From: an uncultured Mucispirillum sp.
GTDB taxonomy: Bacteria > Chrysiogenota > Deferribacteres > Deferribacterales > Mucispirillaceae
Length of the DNA stretch: 64,000 bases
Assembly (NCBI GenBank): GCA_944323205.1
Contig: CALURO010000003.1
Coordinates: forward strand, 175,933 to 239,932
Reading direction: 5' to 3'
Made by a program: the position numbers and the translations under genes. Below, one piece after another: positions 27,554 to 36,780 of this stretch (positions are counted from its first letter, which is position 1; every line of letters starts with the position of its first letter). The notes beneath the pieces are model-generated. The model was not told the DNA's origin and searched no databases. It saw only the letters and a program-made list of their open reading frames with translations.

Positions 27554-27569
27554 TACTACCAGAGGCATT

Positions 27570-28199
27570 GTTCTGTATTGACCACAATATTTAATATGTT
27601 ATAATAAAAGAAACTCACCATCCTCGTTACCGGTAGTTCTGTATTGACCACAATATTTAATATGTTATAATATAATTGTTTAATAGCCATGAGAAACTCC
27701 TGTTCTGTATTGACCACAATATTTAATATGTTATAATATTGGTCAAAATGATATTACACGGCATCGGGTTCTGTATTGACCACAATATTTAATATGTTAT
27801 AATGGCTTGTTTAGACCCTGTTGTTTTAAAAAAGTTCTGTATTGACCACAATATTTAATATGTTATAATAACCTTGAGACGCATAAGCAAAACCAGTAGG
27901 TTCTGTATTGACCACAATATTTAATATGTTATAATTACTCATTTAAACAATTGCAATTTGACACTGTTCTGTATTGACCACAATATTTAATATGTTATAA
28001 TTTTGGTAGCGGCATTAATGCCTATCAACAAGTTCTGTATTGACCACAATATTTAATATGTTATAATAAGAAAGGACGGTTTAAACCCATATTGTCAGTT
28101 CTGTATTGACCACAATATTTAATATGTTATAATCTGTCCAGTTTAAGCTCAGGACTGCCACCAGTTCTGTATTGACCACAATATTTAATATGTTATAAT
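27570..28199 (+). CRISPR. CRISPR array, 10 repeats and 9 spacers, type II-C-like repeat with built-in promoter
   Basis: Ten identical 36-bp repeats start at 27570 and recur every 66 bp (27636, 27702, 27768, 27834, 27900, 27966, 28032, 28098, 28164). Each begins GTTCTGTATTGACC and ends TATGTTATAAT. Nine unrelated 30-bp spacers lie between. The 36/30 geometry and GTT...AAT ends are typical of type II-C. Each repeat contains TTGACC, a 16-nt spacer and the extended -10 TGTTATAAT at its very 3' end, so transcription would start inside every spacer on the plus strand. No cas1, cas2 or cas9 and no convincing tracrRNA is in the window. The 16 bp before the first repeat look like a truncated spacer. 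Confidence 0.97.
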
Positions 28200-28207
28200 A
28201 GGTCAGC

Positions 28208-28250
28208 AATAAACCCCTTTATTATAAGGGATTTATTATATTATTTTTTA
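28208..28250 (+). terminator. Probable terminator behind the CRISPR array
   Basis: AATAAACCCCTT and AAGGGATTTATT form a stem with one bulge or mismatch zone around TATTAT. ATATTATTTTTT follows. It starts 9 bp after the last repeat and would end transcripts from the repeat promoters. Confidence 0.65.
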
Positions 28251-28376
28251 AAAAAAATTTGTTTAATTTACTATCAAATTTACACTTTTTGGTAAAAAAT
28301 GCTCAATATTCGGCTGAAATAAAATATAATACCATACTTCCTAAATTAACTTGCATAATTTTTTATAGTGCCGATT

Positions 28377-28916
28377 TTAACTGCCTTTTCTAAACAGACT
28401 AAACTCCCCTAGCTCTGATTTATATCCCATTGTTTTTATTTTTTCTACCGACGGCATATCGTCTACTTTTATTTCCATATTAATTTCACACTCAACATTA
28501 GGGTTTATAACAATATTTTTTGTTGTTGAATCATATATGCAGCCTTTTGTACTTATTTTTCCAGCACTATAATTTGTATAATATGTTTTATCATTTATAT
28601 ATATAAGACCTGCAAGACCACTTGCCCTTATAAGCAAACGCCTGCTTCCTGCATCTAACTTATAAGTTAAAATATTAGTAGAAAGGTTATATGATATTTC
28701 TGCTTTTTCATTATGTCCGTTATATATTACTATATCATTATACTCTTTTACTTCCTCTTTTTTAACATAAGTTTTTTTTACCTTTTCAGGTTCTTTATAT
28801 TCTTTATGCTCTTTTTCCACAGCTCTGCTTTCCTCATATCTGATAGTGCTGCTTTTTGCTGCTGAGCAGCCTGATAAAACAAATAAAATCGATAATACTA
28901 ATAAATACTTTTTCAT
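28377..28916 (-). CDS. Hypothetical lipoprotein
   Basis: The start MKKYLLVLSILFVLSGCSAA is a lipoprotein signal with the lipobox LSGC (Cys at residue 18). A charged Lys/Glu-rich stretch with Tyr (about 28-60) precedes a small beta-rich domain (DIVIYNGHNEKAEISYNLST, LLIRASGLAGLIYINDKTYYT). It lies 7 bp downstream of the AAA/DUF4143 gene on the same strand. The total length is 179 residues. The family is not recognised. It is probably anchored in the periplasm or outer membrane. Confidence 0.75.
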   Translation of the reverse strand: MKKYLLVLSILFVLSGCSAAKSSTIRYEESRAVEKEHKEYKEPEKVKKTYVKKEEVKEYNDIVIYNGHNEKAEISYNLSTNILTYKLDAGSRRLLIRASGLAGLIYINDKTYYTNYSAGKISTKGCIYDSTTKNIVINPNVECEINMEIKVDDMPSVEKIKTMGYKSELGEFSLFRKGS

Positions 28917-28922
28917 ATACTA

Positions 28923-30215
28923 CTATATCTCCCATATTGATAATGCTGTCGTTTCGTTATTTAATTCTCTATGCATATCTGTTAAACAGATTAAAGAACC
29001 ATATCCTAGTTTTTTATGAAGCACTGCATTTTTAAATGATGATACATATTCATTTTTAGGCTCAGTTGTATTTTCAATATTTACAGGATAAAAACATTCT
29101 TCATCTTCTATTAATAAATCAATGGTTACTTTTGAATTATCCCTGTAATGATAAAATAATGCTTTTCTGCCATTATGTCTGTAACTTTTCAGTAACTCCA
29201 TAATAACAAAAGTTTCAAAAAAACTGCTGCTTAAGCTGCTTTTTTCAAGCTCATCTGCACTATTTATTGATAAAAGCCATGCAGCAAGCCCAGTATCTGT
29301 CATATATATTTTTGGTGCTTTTATATACCGCTTAGTGTTTTCTGTAAAATAAGGCTTTAATAAATAAATAATGCCAGCCTGCTCTAATATATACACCCAG
29401 CTTTTTACAGTGTTTGGTGCTGCATTTACTTTTTCAGCTATTTCTGTTATATTTAATTCCTTTCCTGTATACGACGCTGCAGTTGTTAAGAAATTTAAAA
29501 AGGAAGTTTTATTTACTATATTTATTTTGTCATATATATCTTTCTGCAGTATCTCTTCTATTTTATGACTGTAAAAGTTATCCCACTCATTAAAATTATC
29601 TGTTTCTTCATAGTCTGGAAAAAAACCACGCCATATCAGCTTAAATGTATGATGAACACTTTTCTTACTTATAATACAAGGCGGATGCTTTGCTGGAATA
29701 AAAGGCTTCTGCATATGCCCCATATTTGCCATTTCATAAATTGAAAGCCCCATAAGTTCTAAATATATACATTTATCTTTTATATATTCCTTATATTCAT
29801 TTGTGCAGTCTAGATGCTGATTCGCAATTAGAAATATTTTTTTACTTTCCATTTCTGAAATATATTTAAATAAATTTAGTGCATACTGTATATCATTAAT
29901 AATGACAGGTGCTTTATGAACTGTAAAAAATTCACTGCCTGAATTACAAGCAAGTAAAGTCTCTTTAATGTTGCTTAGCTGAACACATGGAATATTCTCA
30001 TAATTAGAACTAACAGCAGAAAGTTTACCTACACCACGCATACCTGATATAATAACAGGTTTATTAATATTATCTAATTGCTTAATATACTCAACTACAC
30101 TCCGTCTTATAAATCTCAAGGCTTTCTCCGATATGCAGTTATACTTAAAATCTACAAAAACACTAATACTTAATAATTTATTTTTTAATTTATACAAAAA
30201 TTTATTATTAATCAA
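28923..30215 (-). CDS. AAA ATPase-like protein with DUF4143 domain, Walker motifs degraded
   Basis: Order of domains: AAA_14-like N-terminal part (residues ~50-190) and DUF4143 (about 240-430, with winged-helix region LNITEIAEKVNAAPNTVKSW and YLLKPYFTENTKRYIKAPK). DUF4143 proteins normally begin the ATPase with a GxRQVGKST P-loop. Here it is GMRGVGKLSA (58-67), so Ser/Thr after Lys is replaced by Leu. The Walker B is IINDIQYA, with Gln for the usual Glu. It is possibly inactive as an ATPase. The family has no firm function, though DNA-linked or toxin-antitoxin roles have been suggested. The unusual N-terminal ~45-residue extension is hydrophobic and basic. Confidence 0.8.
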   Translation of the reverse strand: MINNKFLYKLKNKLLSISVFVDFKYNCISEKALRFIRRSVVEYIKQLDNINKPVIISGMRGVGKLSAVSSNYENIPCVQLSNIKETLLACNSGSEFFTVHKAPVIINDIQYALNLFKYISEMESKKIFLIANQHLDCTNEYKEYIKDKCIYLELMGLSIYEMANMGHMQKPFIPAKHPPCIISKKSVHHTFKLIWRGFFPDYEETDNFNEWDNFYSHKIEEILQKDIYDKINIVNKTSFLNFLTTAASYTGKELNITEIAEKVNAAPNTVKSWVYILEQAGIIYLLKPYFTENTKRYIKAPKIYMTDTGLAAWLLSINSADELEKSSLSSSFFETFVIMELLKSYRHNGRKALFYHYRDNSKVTIDLLIEDEECFYPVNIENTTEPKNEYVSSFKNAVLHKKLGYGSLICLTDMHRELNNETTALSIWEI

Positions 30216-30400
30216 GTAGTTTCTTATTTGCAGTGCTGATGAATATATGCAATTTTTATATTATAATTATATTTTAGCCTTTTCAATTTATATAATCCTT
30301 CACTGTATAAACCATACAATTTACTTATAATTAAGAAAAATATTATTTAAATAAATATTTATGGGAGTCTATCAAATTAAACACATAGCATAGGCAGTGC

Positions 30401-30433
30401 AAAAAAAGGCAGAAAAATAATATTTCTGCCTTT
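30401..30433 (-). terminator. Terminator of glpT
   Basis: AAAGGCAGAAA and TTTCTGCCTTT pair perfectly. On the minus strand the stem is followed by TTTTTGCACTGCC. It lies 43 bp beyond the glpT stop. Confidence 0.8.
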
Positions 30434-30475
30434 AAATCGTATTAAATAATATATTATTAACTTTTAATTAAGTTA

Positions 30476-31831
30476 TTAACCTATTTTTGCATTTATTGCT
30501 TTTTGTTTGTTCTCGCTGAGTTTTGTCATAAAAAGCAGAATAATTGCTAAAATACAGCCACCAACCATCACTACAAAACCACCATCCCAGCCAAAAAAGT
30601 CTACAGTATAACCAACTATTGCACTTGCTGCCACTGAGCCACCCAGATAACCAAAAAGACCTGTAAAACCTGCTGCTGTTCCTGCTGCTTTTTTAGGGGC
30701 AAGCTCTAATGCGTATAAGCCGATAAGCATAACAGGGCCGTAGATTAGAAAACCTATGATAATCATACAAGCCATATCAATTTTCGGATTGCCTGCAGGG
30801 TTTAACCAGAATACTGCAACAGCTATTGTTACGAGTATCATAAAGAAAAGCCCGGTAATACTTCTTGAGCCTTTAAAAACCTTATCACTCATCCAGCCAC
30901 AAAGCAGTGTGCCTGGAATACCAGCATATTCATAAAGAAAATAGCCTATAGAACTCATCTGCATTTCAAAGCCTTTTACTTCTCTTAAATATGTAGGTGA
31001 CCAGTCTAGTATCCCATAGCGAATAAGATATACAAATACATTGGCAACGGCTATATACCATAATAATTTATTAGGAAATACATACTGCATAAATATTTCT
31101 TTTGCAGTTAATTCTTTTTCTGATGTCTCTTTATTATAATCAGGTGGATAGTCATTTTTATACTCTTCTATAGGTGGAAGACCGCAGGACTGTGGAGTAT
31201 CTCTCATTAAAAAAAATGCAAGAACTGCCACTGTAATAGCTGCAAGAGAAGGCATATAAAATGCTGCATGCCAGTCATTAAACAAAGCCATACCCCAAAG
31301 GAAAAATATTGGTGGAAGACCGCCGCCTACATTATGAGCAACATTCCACAAAGAAACTACTGTACCACGCTCTTTATGTGACCACCAATGTACCATAGTT
31401 CTGCCACACGGAGGCCAGCCCATACCCTGAAACCAGCCACAGATAAACAGTATAACAAACATTATAGTTACAGAGGAAGTAGCCCATTCAAATGTACCCA
31501 TTATAAGCATCATAGAAGCTGCTAAAATTAAGCCAACAGGCAAAAATACTCTAGGGTTAGCTCTGTCGGAAAATGAACCCATTATGAATTTTGAAAAACC
31601 ATAGGCAATAGATACCCCTGATAAAGCAATACCAAGCTCACCTTTTGAATAACCATATTCTTCAATAAGGTATGGCATGGCTAAACCAAAATTTTTACGG
31701 ACAAAATAATAAGCTGCATAACCTATAAATATACCTATAAAAATTTGAACACGCAGGCGTTTGTAAAGCGGATCCACCTGCTCTGCAGGTACTCTCTCAA
31801 TATGAGGAGCTGGTTTGAAAATATTTATCAT
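30476..31831 (-). CDS. glpT: Glycerol-3-phosphate:phosphate antiporter GlpT (MFS)
   Basis: A 451-residue, 12-helix MFS protein of the organophosphate:phosphate antiporter family. Long stretches match the E. coli GlpT sequence as I recall it: [102 protein letters not shown]. The substrate-binding arginines lie in YFVRKNF and LIRYGILDW. It imports glycerol 3-phosphate in exchange for phosphate (and, as a side effect, fosfomycin). GGAGGTATAAGT precedes the ATG. No glpQ, glpK or glpD is adjacent. Confidence 0.96.
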   Translation of the reverse strand: MINIFKPAPHIERVPAEQVDPLYKRLRVQIFIGIFIGYAAYYFVRKNFGLAMPYLIEEYGYSKGELGIALSGVSIAYGFSKFIMGSFSDRANPRVFLPVGLILAASMMLIMGTFEWATSSVTIMFVILFICGWFQGMGWPPCGRTMVHWWSHKERGTVVSLWNVAHNVGGGLPPIFFLWGMALFNDWHAAFYMPSLAAITVAVLAFFLMRDTPQSCGLPPIEEYKNDYPPDYNKETSEKELTAKEIFMQYVFPNKLLWYIAVANVFVYLIRYGILDWSPTYLREVKGFEMQMSSIGYFLYEYAGIPGTLLCGWMSDKVFKGSRSITGLFFMILVTIAVAVFWLNPAGNPKIDMACMIIIGFLIYGPVMLIGLYALELAPKKAAGTAAGFTGLFGYLGGSVAASAIVGYTVDFFGWDGGFVVMVGGCILAIILLFMTKLSENKQKAINAKIG

Positions 31832-31983
31832 ACTTATACCTCCATAATATAATGTAAAATAAAACCATCTTTTAAAAAGAAGGAAAAAACTACAAATATA
31901 CTGAAAGTGTCAATATAATATTCTTATCATATGTATTGTGTTTAGGCAATAAATATTTTCTAACAAAATTAAATTAATTGTAT

Positions 31984-33510
31984 TTATATATGATTATCAG
32001 GCAGTTTCATTTGAAAAGCCTCTAAAATATGAGACCGCTCTATTTTAGAACAGTTATTTATATCTGCTATTGTTCTTGATGTCTTTAAGATTTTTGAATA
32101 GGAACGGGCTGAAATATTATACTTTGACATAATCTGTTCCATTATTTTTAAGGCGCCCTCATCTAGATTACAGTATTTTCGTACCATACTTTCATTCATT
32201 TCAGAATTATAAAGTATTCCTTCATCTTTAAACCGTTCAGCCTGTATTTTATGTGCATTTACTACACGCTGGCGTATATCTGCAGAGGATTCGCCCTCTT
32301 TTAAATCAATTAAATCTTTATAATCAACTGCTTCTACATGGGATATTAAATCAATCCTGTCAAGCATAGGCCCTGAAAGTTTTGCACGGTATCTGTCTAT
32401 TGCATGCTGAGTACATGTGCAGGCTTTACGGCTGTCCCCTAAATAGCCGCATGGGCATGGGTTCATTGCTGCTACAAGCATAAAGTTTGCAGGGTATGTG
32501 ACAGTCCTGCCAGCTCTTGCAATAGTAACATATCTGTCTTCTAATGGCTGTCTTAATACTTCTAAAACACTTCTTGAAAATTCAAGCATCTCATCAAGAA
32601 ATAATATACCACTGTTAGCAATACTTACATTGCCGGGCTTAGCTTTTGAGCCGCCACCAATAATGGCAATATTACTTGATGTATGGTGCGGACTTACAAA
32701 TGGTCTTTTATCTATAAGCCTGCCACTGTCTTTGATTAAACCTGCAACAGAATGGATTTTTGTAGTTTCTAAGGCTTCCTTTAATGTCATAGGCGGAAGT
32801 ATTGAAGGCATACGCCTTGCTATCATTGTTTTGCCACTGCCCGGGCTTCCTATCATTATAAAATTATGCATACCGCTTGCTGCCACTTCTGCTGCACGGC
32901 GGGCTGCAAACTGACCTTTTACATCTTTAAAATCTATATCATAATCTATAAATAATGTTTCATCTAATATATTATTATTGACAAAAGGCTTTTTCTCTAT
33001 ATCGTCCCTTAAAAAACCAATAACTTCTGATAAGCTGTCAAAGCCGTAAACTTCTATATCAGGTATTAAAGATGCTTCCATAACATTTGCCTTAGGAAGT
33101 ATTATTTTAGTAACACCTGATTCTTTTGCATATTCTGTCATAGATAATATACCTGTTACTGCCCGCAGTCTGCCATCAAGGGAAAGTTCGCCAAGTATTA
33201 AATATTCATCAAGATTTTTTTCTATTATACAGGCAGCTTTTAATATAGATATGGCAATAGGTAAATCAAAATGACTGCCGTCTTTTTTCATATCAGCAGG
33301 GGCAAGGTTTATAGTTACAGGGTGATTAAAAAAATGATAATCTAAATTTTTAAGAGATGCTTTTACACGCTCTTTACTTTCCTTAATAGCATTATCAGCA
33401 AGTCCAACAATAGAAAAGGAAGGTATACCGTATGATGAAACATCACACTCCACATCTACCCCCACTCCATATATACCATTAAGGTATGATGACTTTATTT
33501 TAGCAAACAT
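31984..33510 (-). CDS. comM: ComM/YifB family Mg chelatase-like AAA ATPase
   Basis: Full-length at 508 residues. It has the N-terminal ChlI-like/Lon-like domain (YGIPSFSIVGLADNAIKESK, LPIAISILKA), then the AAA+ core with Walker A IGSPGSGKTMIARRM, Walker B ILFLDEMLEF, and the zinc-like cysteines AAMNPCPCGYLGDSRKACTCT. The C-terminal Mg_chelatase part follows (ISARSYSKILKTSRTIAD). ComM is a hexameric helicase that promotes branch migration during natural transformation. Its ATG overlaps the sppA stop (TAATG), so the two are co-translated. Confidence 0.94.
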   Translation of the reverse strand: MFAKIKSSYLNGIYGVGVDVECDVSSYGIPSFSIVGLADNAIKESKERVKASLKNLDYHFFNHPVTINLAPADMKKDGSHFDLPIAISILKAACIIEKNLDEYLILGELSLDGRLRAVTGILSMTEYAKESGVTKIILPKANVMEASLIPDIEVYGFDSLSEVIGFLRDDIEKKPFVNNNILDETLFIDYDIDFKDVKGQFAARRAAEVAASGMHNFIMIGSPGSGKTMIARRMPSILPPMTLKEALETTKIHSVAGLIKDSGRLIDKRPFVSPHHTSSNIAIIGGGSKAKPGNVSIANSGILFLDEMLEFSRSVLEVLRQPLEDRYVTIARAGRTVTYPANFMLVAAMNPCPCGYLGDSRKACTCTQHAIDRYRAKLSGPMLDRIDLISHVEAVDYKDLIDLKEGESSADIRQRVVNAHKIQAERFKDEGILYNSEMNESMVRKYCNLDEGALKIMEQIMSKYNISARSYSKILKTSRTIADINNCSKIERSHILEAFQMKLPDNHI

Positions 33511-34367
33511 TAATATATTTCCGCAAGATAGAAAAAGCCTGTTTTTGTAGAAAGTATTTTGCCAAGCTCAGATTTAGAACTGGTTTCTGTCAGCTTTTCA
33601 AGCATTGTTTTTTCCGCAGGCACTTCATATATTTCTAGTGCAGGCTTATTCAGCTTGTCTTTCATATCTTCTGCTGCCTTTCTCCATGAGCCTAAATGAT
33701 TAATAAGCCCTTCACTTTGTGCCATTCTGCCAGTATATACTCTGCCGTCTGCTAAAGCCATAACTTTTTCTTTAGACATGCCGCGTCTTTGAATAACAAT
33801 ATCTGTAAACTGATAATACATATCCATAAGCACATCGTTTAATACTTTCTTATCCTGCTCTGTCATCTGCCTTGCAGGGCTGCCTGCATCTTTATATGCT
33901 CCGCTTTTTAATACAACACTTTTTACACCTATTTTATCCATAAGCTCTTGAGTGTTTACTAAGTTCATAATAACACCAATACTGCCTGTTATAGTAGATG
34001 GCTCTGCATATATTGAATCTGCTCCGAGACTTATTAAATAACCGCCTGAAGCTGCCACTGAACCCATTGCAGCATAAACTGGCTTGCCAAGGTTTAGCAC
34101 ATAATCATATATCTCCATACTAGGTGTGACTGCTCCACCCGGAGAGTCTATCCTTATAATTATACCTTCAACTAACGGATTATTTTTTAACTTTTTAAGT
34201 GTGTCTATAGCTGAAACACTATCAAATATCTGTCCGCTTATATCCATTACAGCTATAGAAGGCTTTGTAAGCCCTGAGGAAGTTTCCATACCAGAAAGAA
34301 CTAATATGGCTCTTGCAAATACAATAAAAATTACTATCGCTATTATTACTTTTATCCATTTTTTCAT
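33510..34367 (-). CDS. sppA: Signal peptide peptidase SppA (S49), short single-domain form
   Basis: A 285-residue protein with an N-terminal membrane anchor (VIIAIVIFIVFARAILVL). The S49 core shows EGIIIRIDSPGGAVTPSMEI, the nucleophilic serine in GSVAASGGYLISL, AEPSTITGSIGVIMN, and a lysine region VVLKSGAYKDAGSP. This is the ~36-kDa single-domain SppA of many bacteria, which degrades cleaved signal peptides in the inner membrane. It lies 15 bp after the FlhB-like gene and overlaps comM by one base. AAGGATAAGTT before ATG is the ribosome site. Confidence 0.94.
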   Translation of the reverse strand: MKKWIKVIIAIVIFIVFARAILVLSGMETSSGLTKPSIAVMDISGQIFDSVSAIDTLKKLKNNPLVEGIIIRIDSPGGAVTPSMEIYDYVLNLGKPVYAAMGSVAASGGYLISLGADSIYAEPSTITGSIGVIMNLVNTQELMDKIGVKSVVLKSGAYKDAGSPARQMTEQDKKVLNDVLMDMYYQFTDIVIQRRGMSKEKVMALADGRVYTGRMAQSEGLINHLGSWRKAAEDMKDKLNKPALEIYEVPAEKTMLEKLTETSSKSELGKILSTKTGFFYLAEIY

Positions 34368-34382
34368 AACTTATCCTTAAAC

Positions 34383-34637
34383 TTATGGAAGTTTTTTATT
34401 TATTTTATATAATTCCTGCAATATTTCTGCTACTGCTTCATACATATCATCAGGAATATTATCATACACATTAAGAGTAGAAAGTACTTCTGCTAAGTCC
34501 TTATCCTGCTTTATGGCAATATTATATTCCTTTGCAATACGCACTATTTCACTGGCCAAATCACCGCTGCCGCTAGATACAACCTTTGCTTTATTATTTT
34601 CTAAGTCGCCCTTGACTGCTGCAGCCTTTTTTATCAC
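34383..34637 (-). CDS. FlhB C-terminal-domain-like protein (YlqH/FlhX type)
   Basis: At 84 residues, this matches only the cytoplasmic export-gate domain of FlhB/EscU (DLASEIVRIAKEYNIAIKQD, then LAEVLSTLNVYDNIPDDMYEAVAEIL, as in FlhB DPPLARAL...IPEELYQAVAEVL). The membrane part and the NPTH autocleavage motif are absent. Such stand-alone copies can substitute for the cleaved FlhB C-terminus in flagellar type III export. The GTG start overlaps the upstream DUF72 gene stop (GTGA). It fits the flagellated lifestyle implied by flgL at the window start. Confidence 0.87.
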   Translation of the reverse strand: MIKKAAAVKGDLENNKAKVVSSGSGDLASEIVRIAKEYNIAIKQDKDLAEVLSTLNVYDNIPDDMYEAVAEILQELYKINKKLP

Positions 34638-35416
34638 AGCCCCTGCTCTATCATATTTTTAAGTGTTACCGCATTTTTTGGCGCATACCCGTTTTCCACA
34701 TTGCAGAAAGAAAAGAATATATTTTTTGCCATAACAGATACATCTCTTGCGTCTTGCATAAAGCGTTTTAATTCATTATCAGAATAACTATAATTTAAAA
34801 ACTTATCAGTTCCGCTAAGCCATAAAGGGTCTTTACCATAAAGCCTGAAATATACACCATTATTAGAGCATACAGGTCTGTATGGAGCAAAGCCGCGAAA
34901 TAATGGGCCGTCTATTACACATATCCCTATTTGATTTGCCTTAAATTCATCATAATACTTTTCTTTATGCCATGTTGAGTTTGTAAGCTCTACAAATAAA
35001 GGCAGGTCTTTAAAATTTTCCTTTAATTCAAGTAAAATATCAAAATTTTCCCTGCCTGCTGAAAAAAGATGGTGAAAATCTGCTAAAAGTGCAACAGCTG
35101 TTCCACGCTCTATGGCTGGTGCTATTCCTTCTTTAAAAGATTCTATTTCTAATTTATCAGGCTTTTTACGCATTAATGATTTATTAAGCCTTATAGAAAG
35201 TTTGATGTCGCCAAGCCTGTCGCATATTCCTGCTATTTTTTCAGCTATCGGCATACGGTAAAATGTATATGTTAATTCAAGAAAGTTAAGGTTAGATGCT
35301 TTGTAGTGAGTAAGCAGGTCATAGTTATCTGTATCTTTTGGAGCAAATGTTCCTTTCCAATCTTCATAATTATAACCACTTGTGCCTACATATACAGGAG
35401 TATTATTGATTTCCAT
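34634..35416 (-). CDS. DUF72 (YecE-like) protein
   Basis: The protein begins VYVGTSGYNYEDWKGTFAP, the standard DUF72 opening, and continues with NFLELTYTFYRMPIAEKI, LADFHHLFS, and FVELTNSTWHKEKYY. At 260 residues it is full-length. It has a TIM-barrel-like fold and unknown biochemistry; some relatives are linked to iron-sulfur proteins. It is the first gene of the minus-strand run DUF72-flhB-like-sppA-comM, with 4-bp overlap to the next gene. The upstream flank is bordered by an IS30 element 112 bp away. Confidence 0.9.
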   Translation of the reverse strand: MEINNTPVYVGTSGYNYEDWKGTFAPKDTDNYDLLTHYKASNLNFLELTYTFYRMPIAEKIAGICDRLGDIKLSIRLNKSLMRKKPDKLEIESFKEGIAPAIERGTAVALLADFHHLFSAGRENFDILLELKENFKDLPLFVELTNSTWHKEKYYDEFKANQIGICVIDGPLFRGFAPYRPVCSNNGVYFRLYGKDPLWLSGTDKFLNYSYSDNELKRFMQDARDVSVMAKNIFFSFCNVENGYAPKNAVTLKNMIEQGL

Positions 35417-35527
35417 TATTCCTCATCACTTATTATATCATTACTTAAAGATTACTTTTATCATAAAGCCACCATCTTCTGCAAGGGAAATTTTTATAAA
35501 TTCCAGCTTACTTACAGGATAGACTAG

Positions 35528-36699
35528 GTAAATTCTAAAAACGATTGCGAAAAAAGTAGTAGATAAAAAAGTGGTTGTTAAATCTCTTTAAATAAAATAA
35601 TATTTTTTAGCCAAAAAAATAAAATAAGGAGATAACAACCACTAATGGATATTGCACTAAAACCGAGAAAAAATAGACACTTAAATGAAGCGGAGTGTTA
35701 TACAATAGAATCCCTATTGAAAGTCAAGTTTAAAGCGTCGGAAATAGCAATGCTTTTAGGTAGGCATGTAAGCACCATATACAGCGAAATTAAGCGAGGG
35801 ATAGTAGAGTTTCGTAATAGTGATTGGAGCATGAGAAAAGAATATAGTGCCTTTCATTCTTTAACTAAAAGGGCAGAGTCAATGAGTAATACAGGCAGGC
35901 CATTATTACATCCAGAATTAAGTCCAGACATATTATCTTATGTTCAGGATAAGTTATATGATGGGTATGCCCCTGATCCAATATCAGGTGAGCTAAAGCA
36001 GGCAGATATTGATGCATTGTGCACCCAAACAATATATAATTATATATCTTTGGGCATATTTAAGCGTTCTGGTTATAAAAGACGAGCAAAGAAAGCAAAA
36101 AATAAATCAAGAATAGCCTATAATAATACACGAGGAAGGAGTATAGAAGAACGTCCATTTGAGTTAACAGAGCGAATATATGGTAACTGGGAGATGGATA
36201 CAGTAGTAGGCAGGCAGGGCAGTAAATCAGCCTTACTTGTACTTACAGAACGATTATCACGCTTTGAGATAATAATGAAGCTAAAGGATAGAACTCAAAA
36301 AAGTGTAATATCAGCCCTTGACAAGCTGGAAAAAGAATATAAAGATAAATTCAGCTTAATATTTAAAAGTATAACAGTAGATAATGGTGTTGAATTTTTA
36401 GATATGGCAGGTTTAGAAAAATCAGTGTATGATAAATTATCTAAACGAACTACAATATACTATGCTCATCCTTATTGTTCCCCGAGAAAGAGGGAGTAAT
36501 GAAAATAATAATAAACTTATAGATGAGTTTATTAAAAAGAAAACTGATATTAAAAATTTTTCTAGTAGTCATATTAAAAATATACAAGATTGGATTAATA
36601 ATTATCCTAGAAAATTATTTAATTATAAATCGGCTAAAGATATTTTTTATGAGAACTTGAACGACTGCTTAAACTGTTGCAATCGTTTTTAGAATTTAC
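35528..36699 (+). mobile_element. IS30-family insertion sequence, 1172 bp
   Basis: The left end GTAAATTCTAAAAACGATTGC (35528-35548) is matched by its exact reverse complement at 36679-36699, a perfect 21-bp terminal inverted repeat. TAG flanks both sides (35525-35527 and 36700-36702), a 3-bp target duplication, which is normal for IS30. One transposase gene fills it but is frameshifted. The insertion lies between the divergent DUF72 and histidine kinase genes. Confidence 0.93.
35645..36692 (+). pseudogene. IS30-family transposase, disrupted by a +1 frameshift
   Basis: The first frame (35645-36499) carries the helix-turn-helix start (EAECYTIESLLKVKFKASEI), GNWEMDTVVGR (catalytic Asp) and ITVDNGVEFLD (second Asp). 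It then runs into a stop after HPYCSPRKRE. The continuation RGSNENNNKLIDEF, with the third catalytic residue (the Glu of NEN), is in another frame that ends at 36692 inside the right inverted repeat. Removing one C from TTCCCCGA at about 36480 would restore HPYCSRERGSNEN. So the DDE triad is split and the element is probably immobile unless translational frameshifting occurs. The upstream AAGGAG ribosome site is intact. Confidence 0.88.
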
Positions 36700-36780
36700 T
36701 AGCAGAGACATAAGCACCTTGACAATAGTGCATTATAATGATAGCCTAAATATCTAGAAGAACATTTTGGGGCGAATATT

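Noticed and set aside
28377..30215. The lipoprotein and DUF4143 genes as novel CRISPR-associated genes
   Set aside because: They are on the opposite strand, separated by a terminator, and neither resembles any Cas protein. Proximity alone is not evidence.
36714..36740. TTGACA ... TATAAT as a promoter for the histidine kinase gene
   Set aside because: The two boxes are only 9 nt apart, too close for a sigma-70 promoter.
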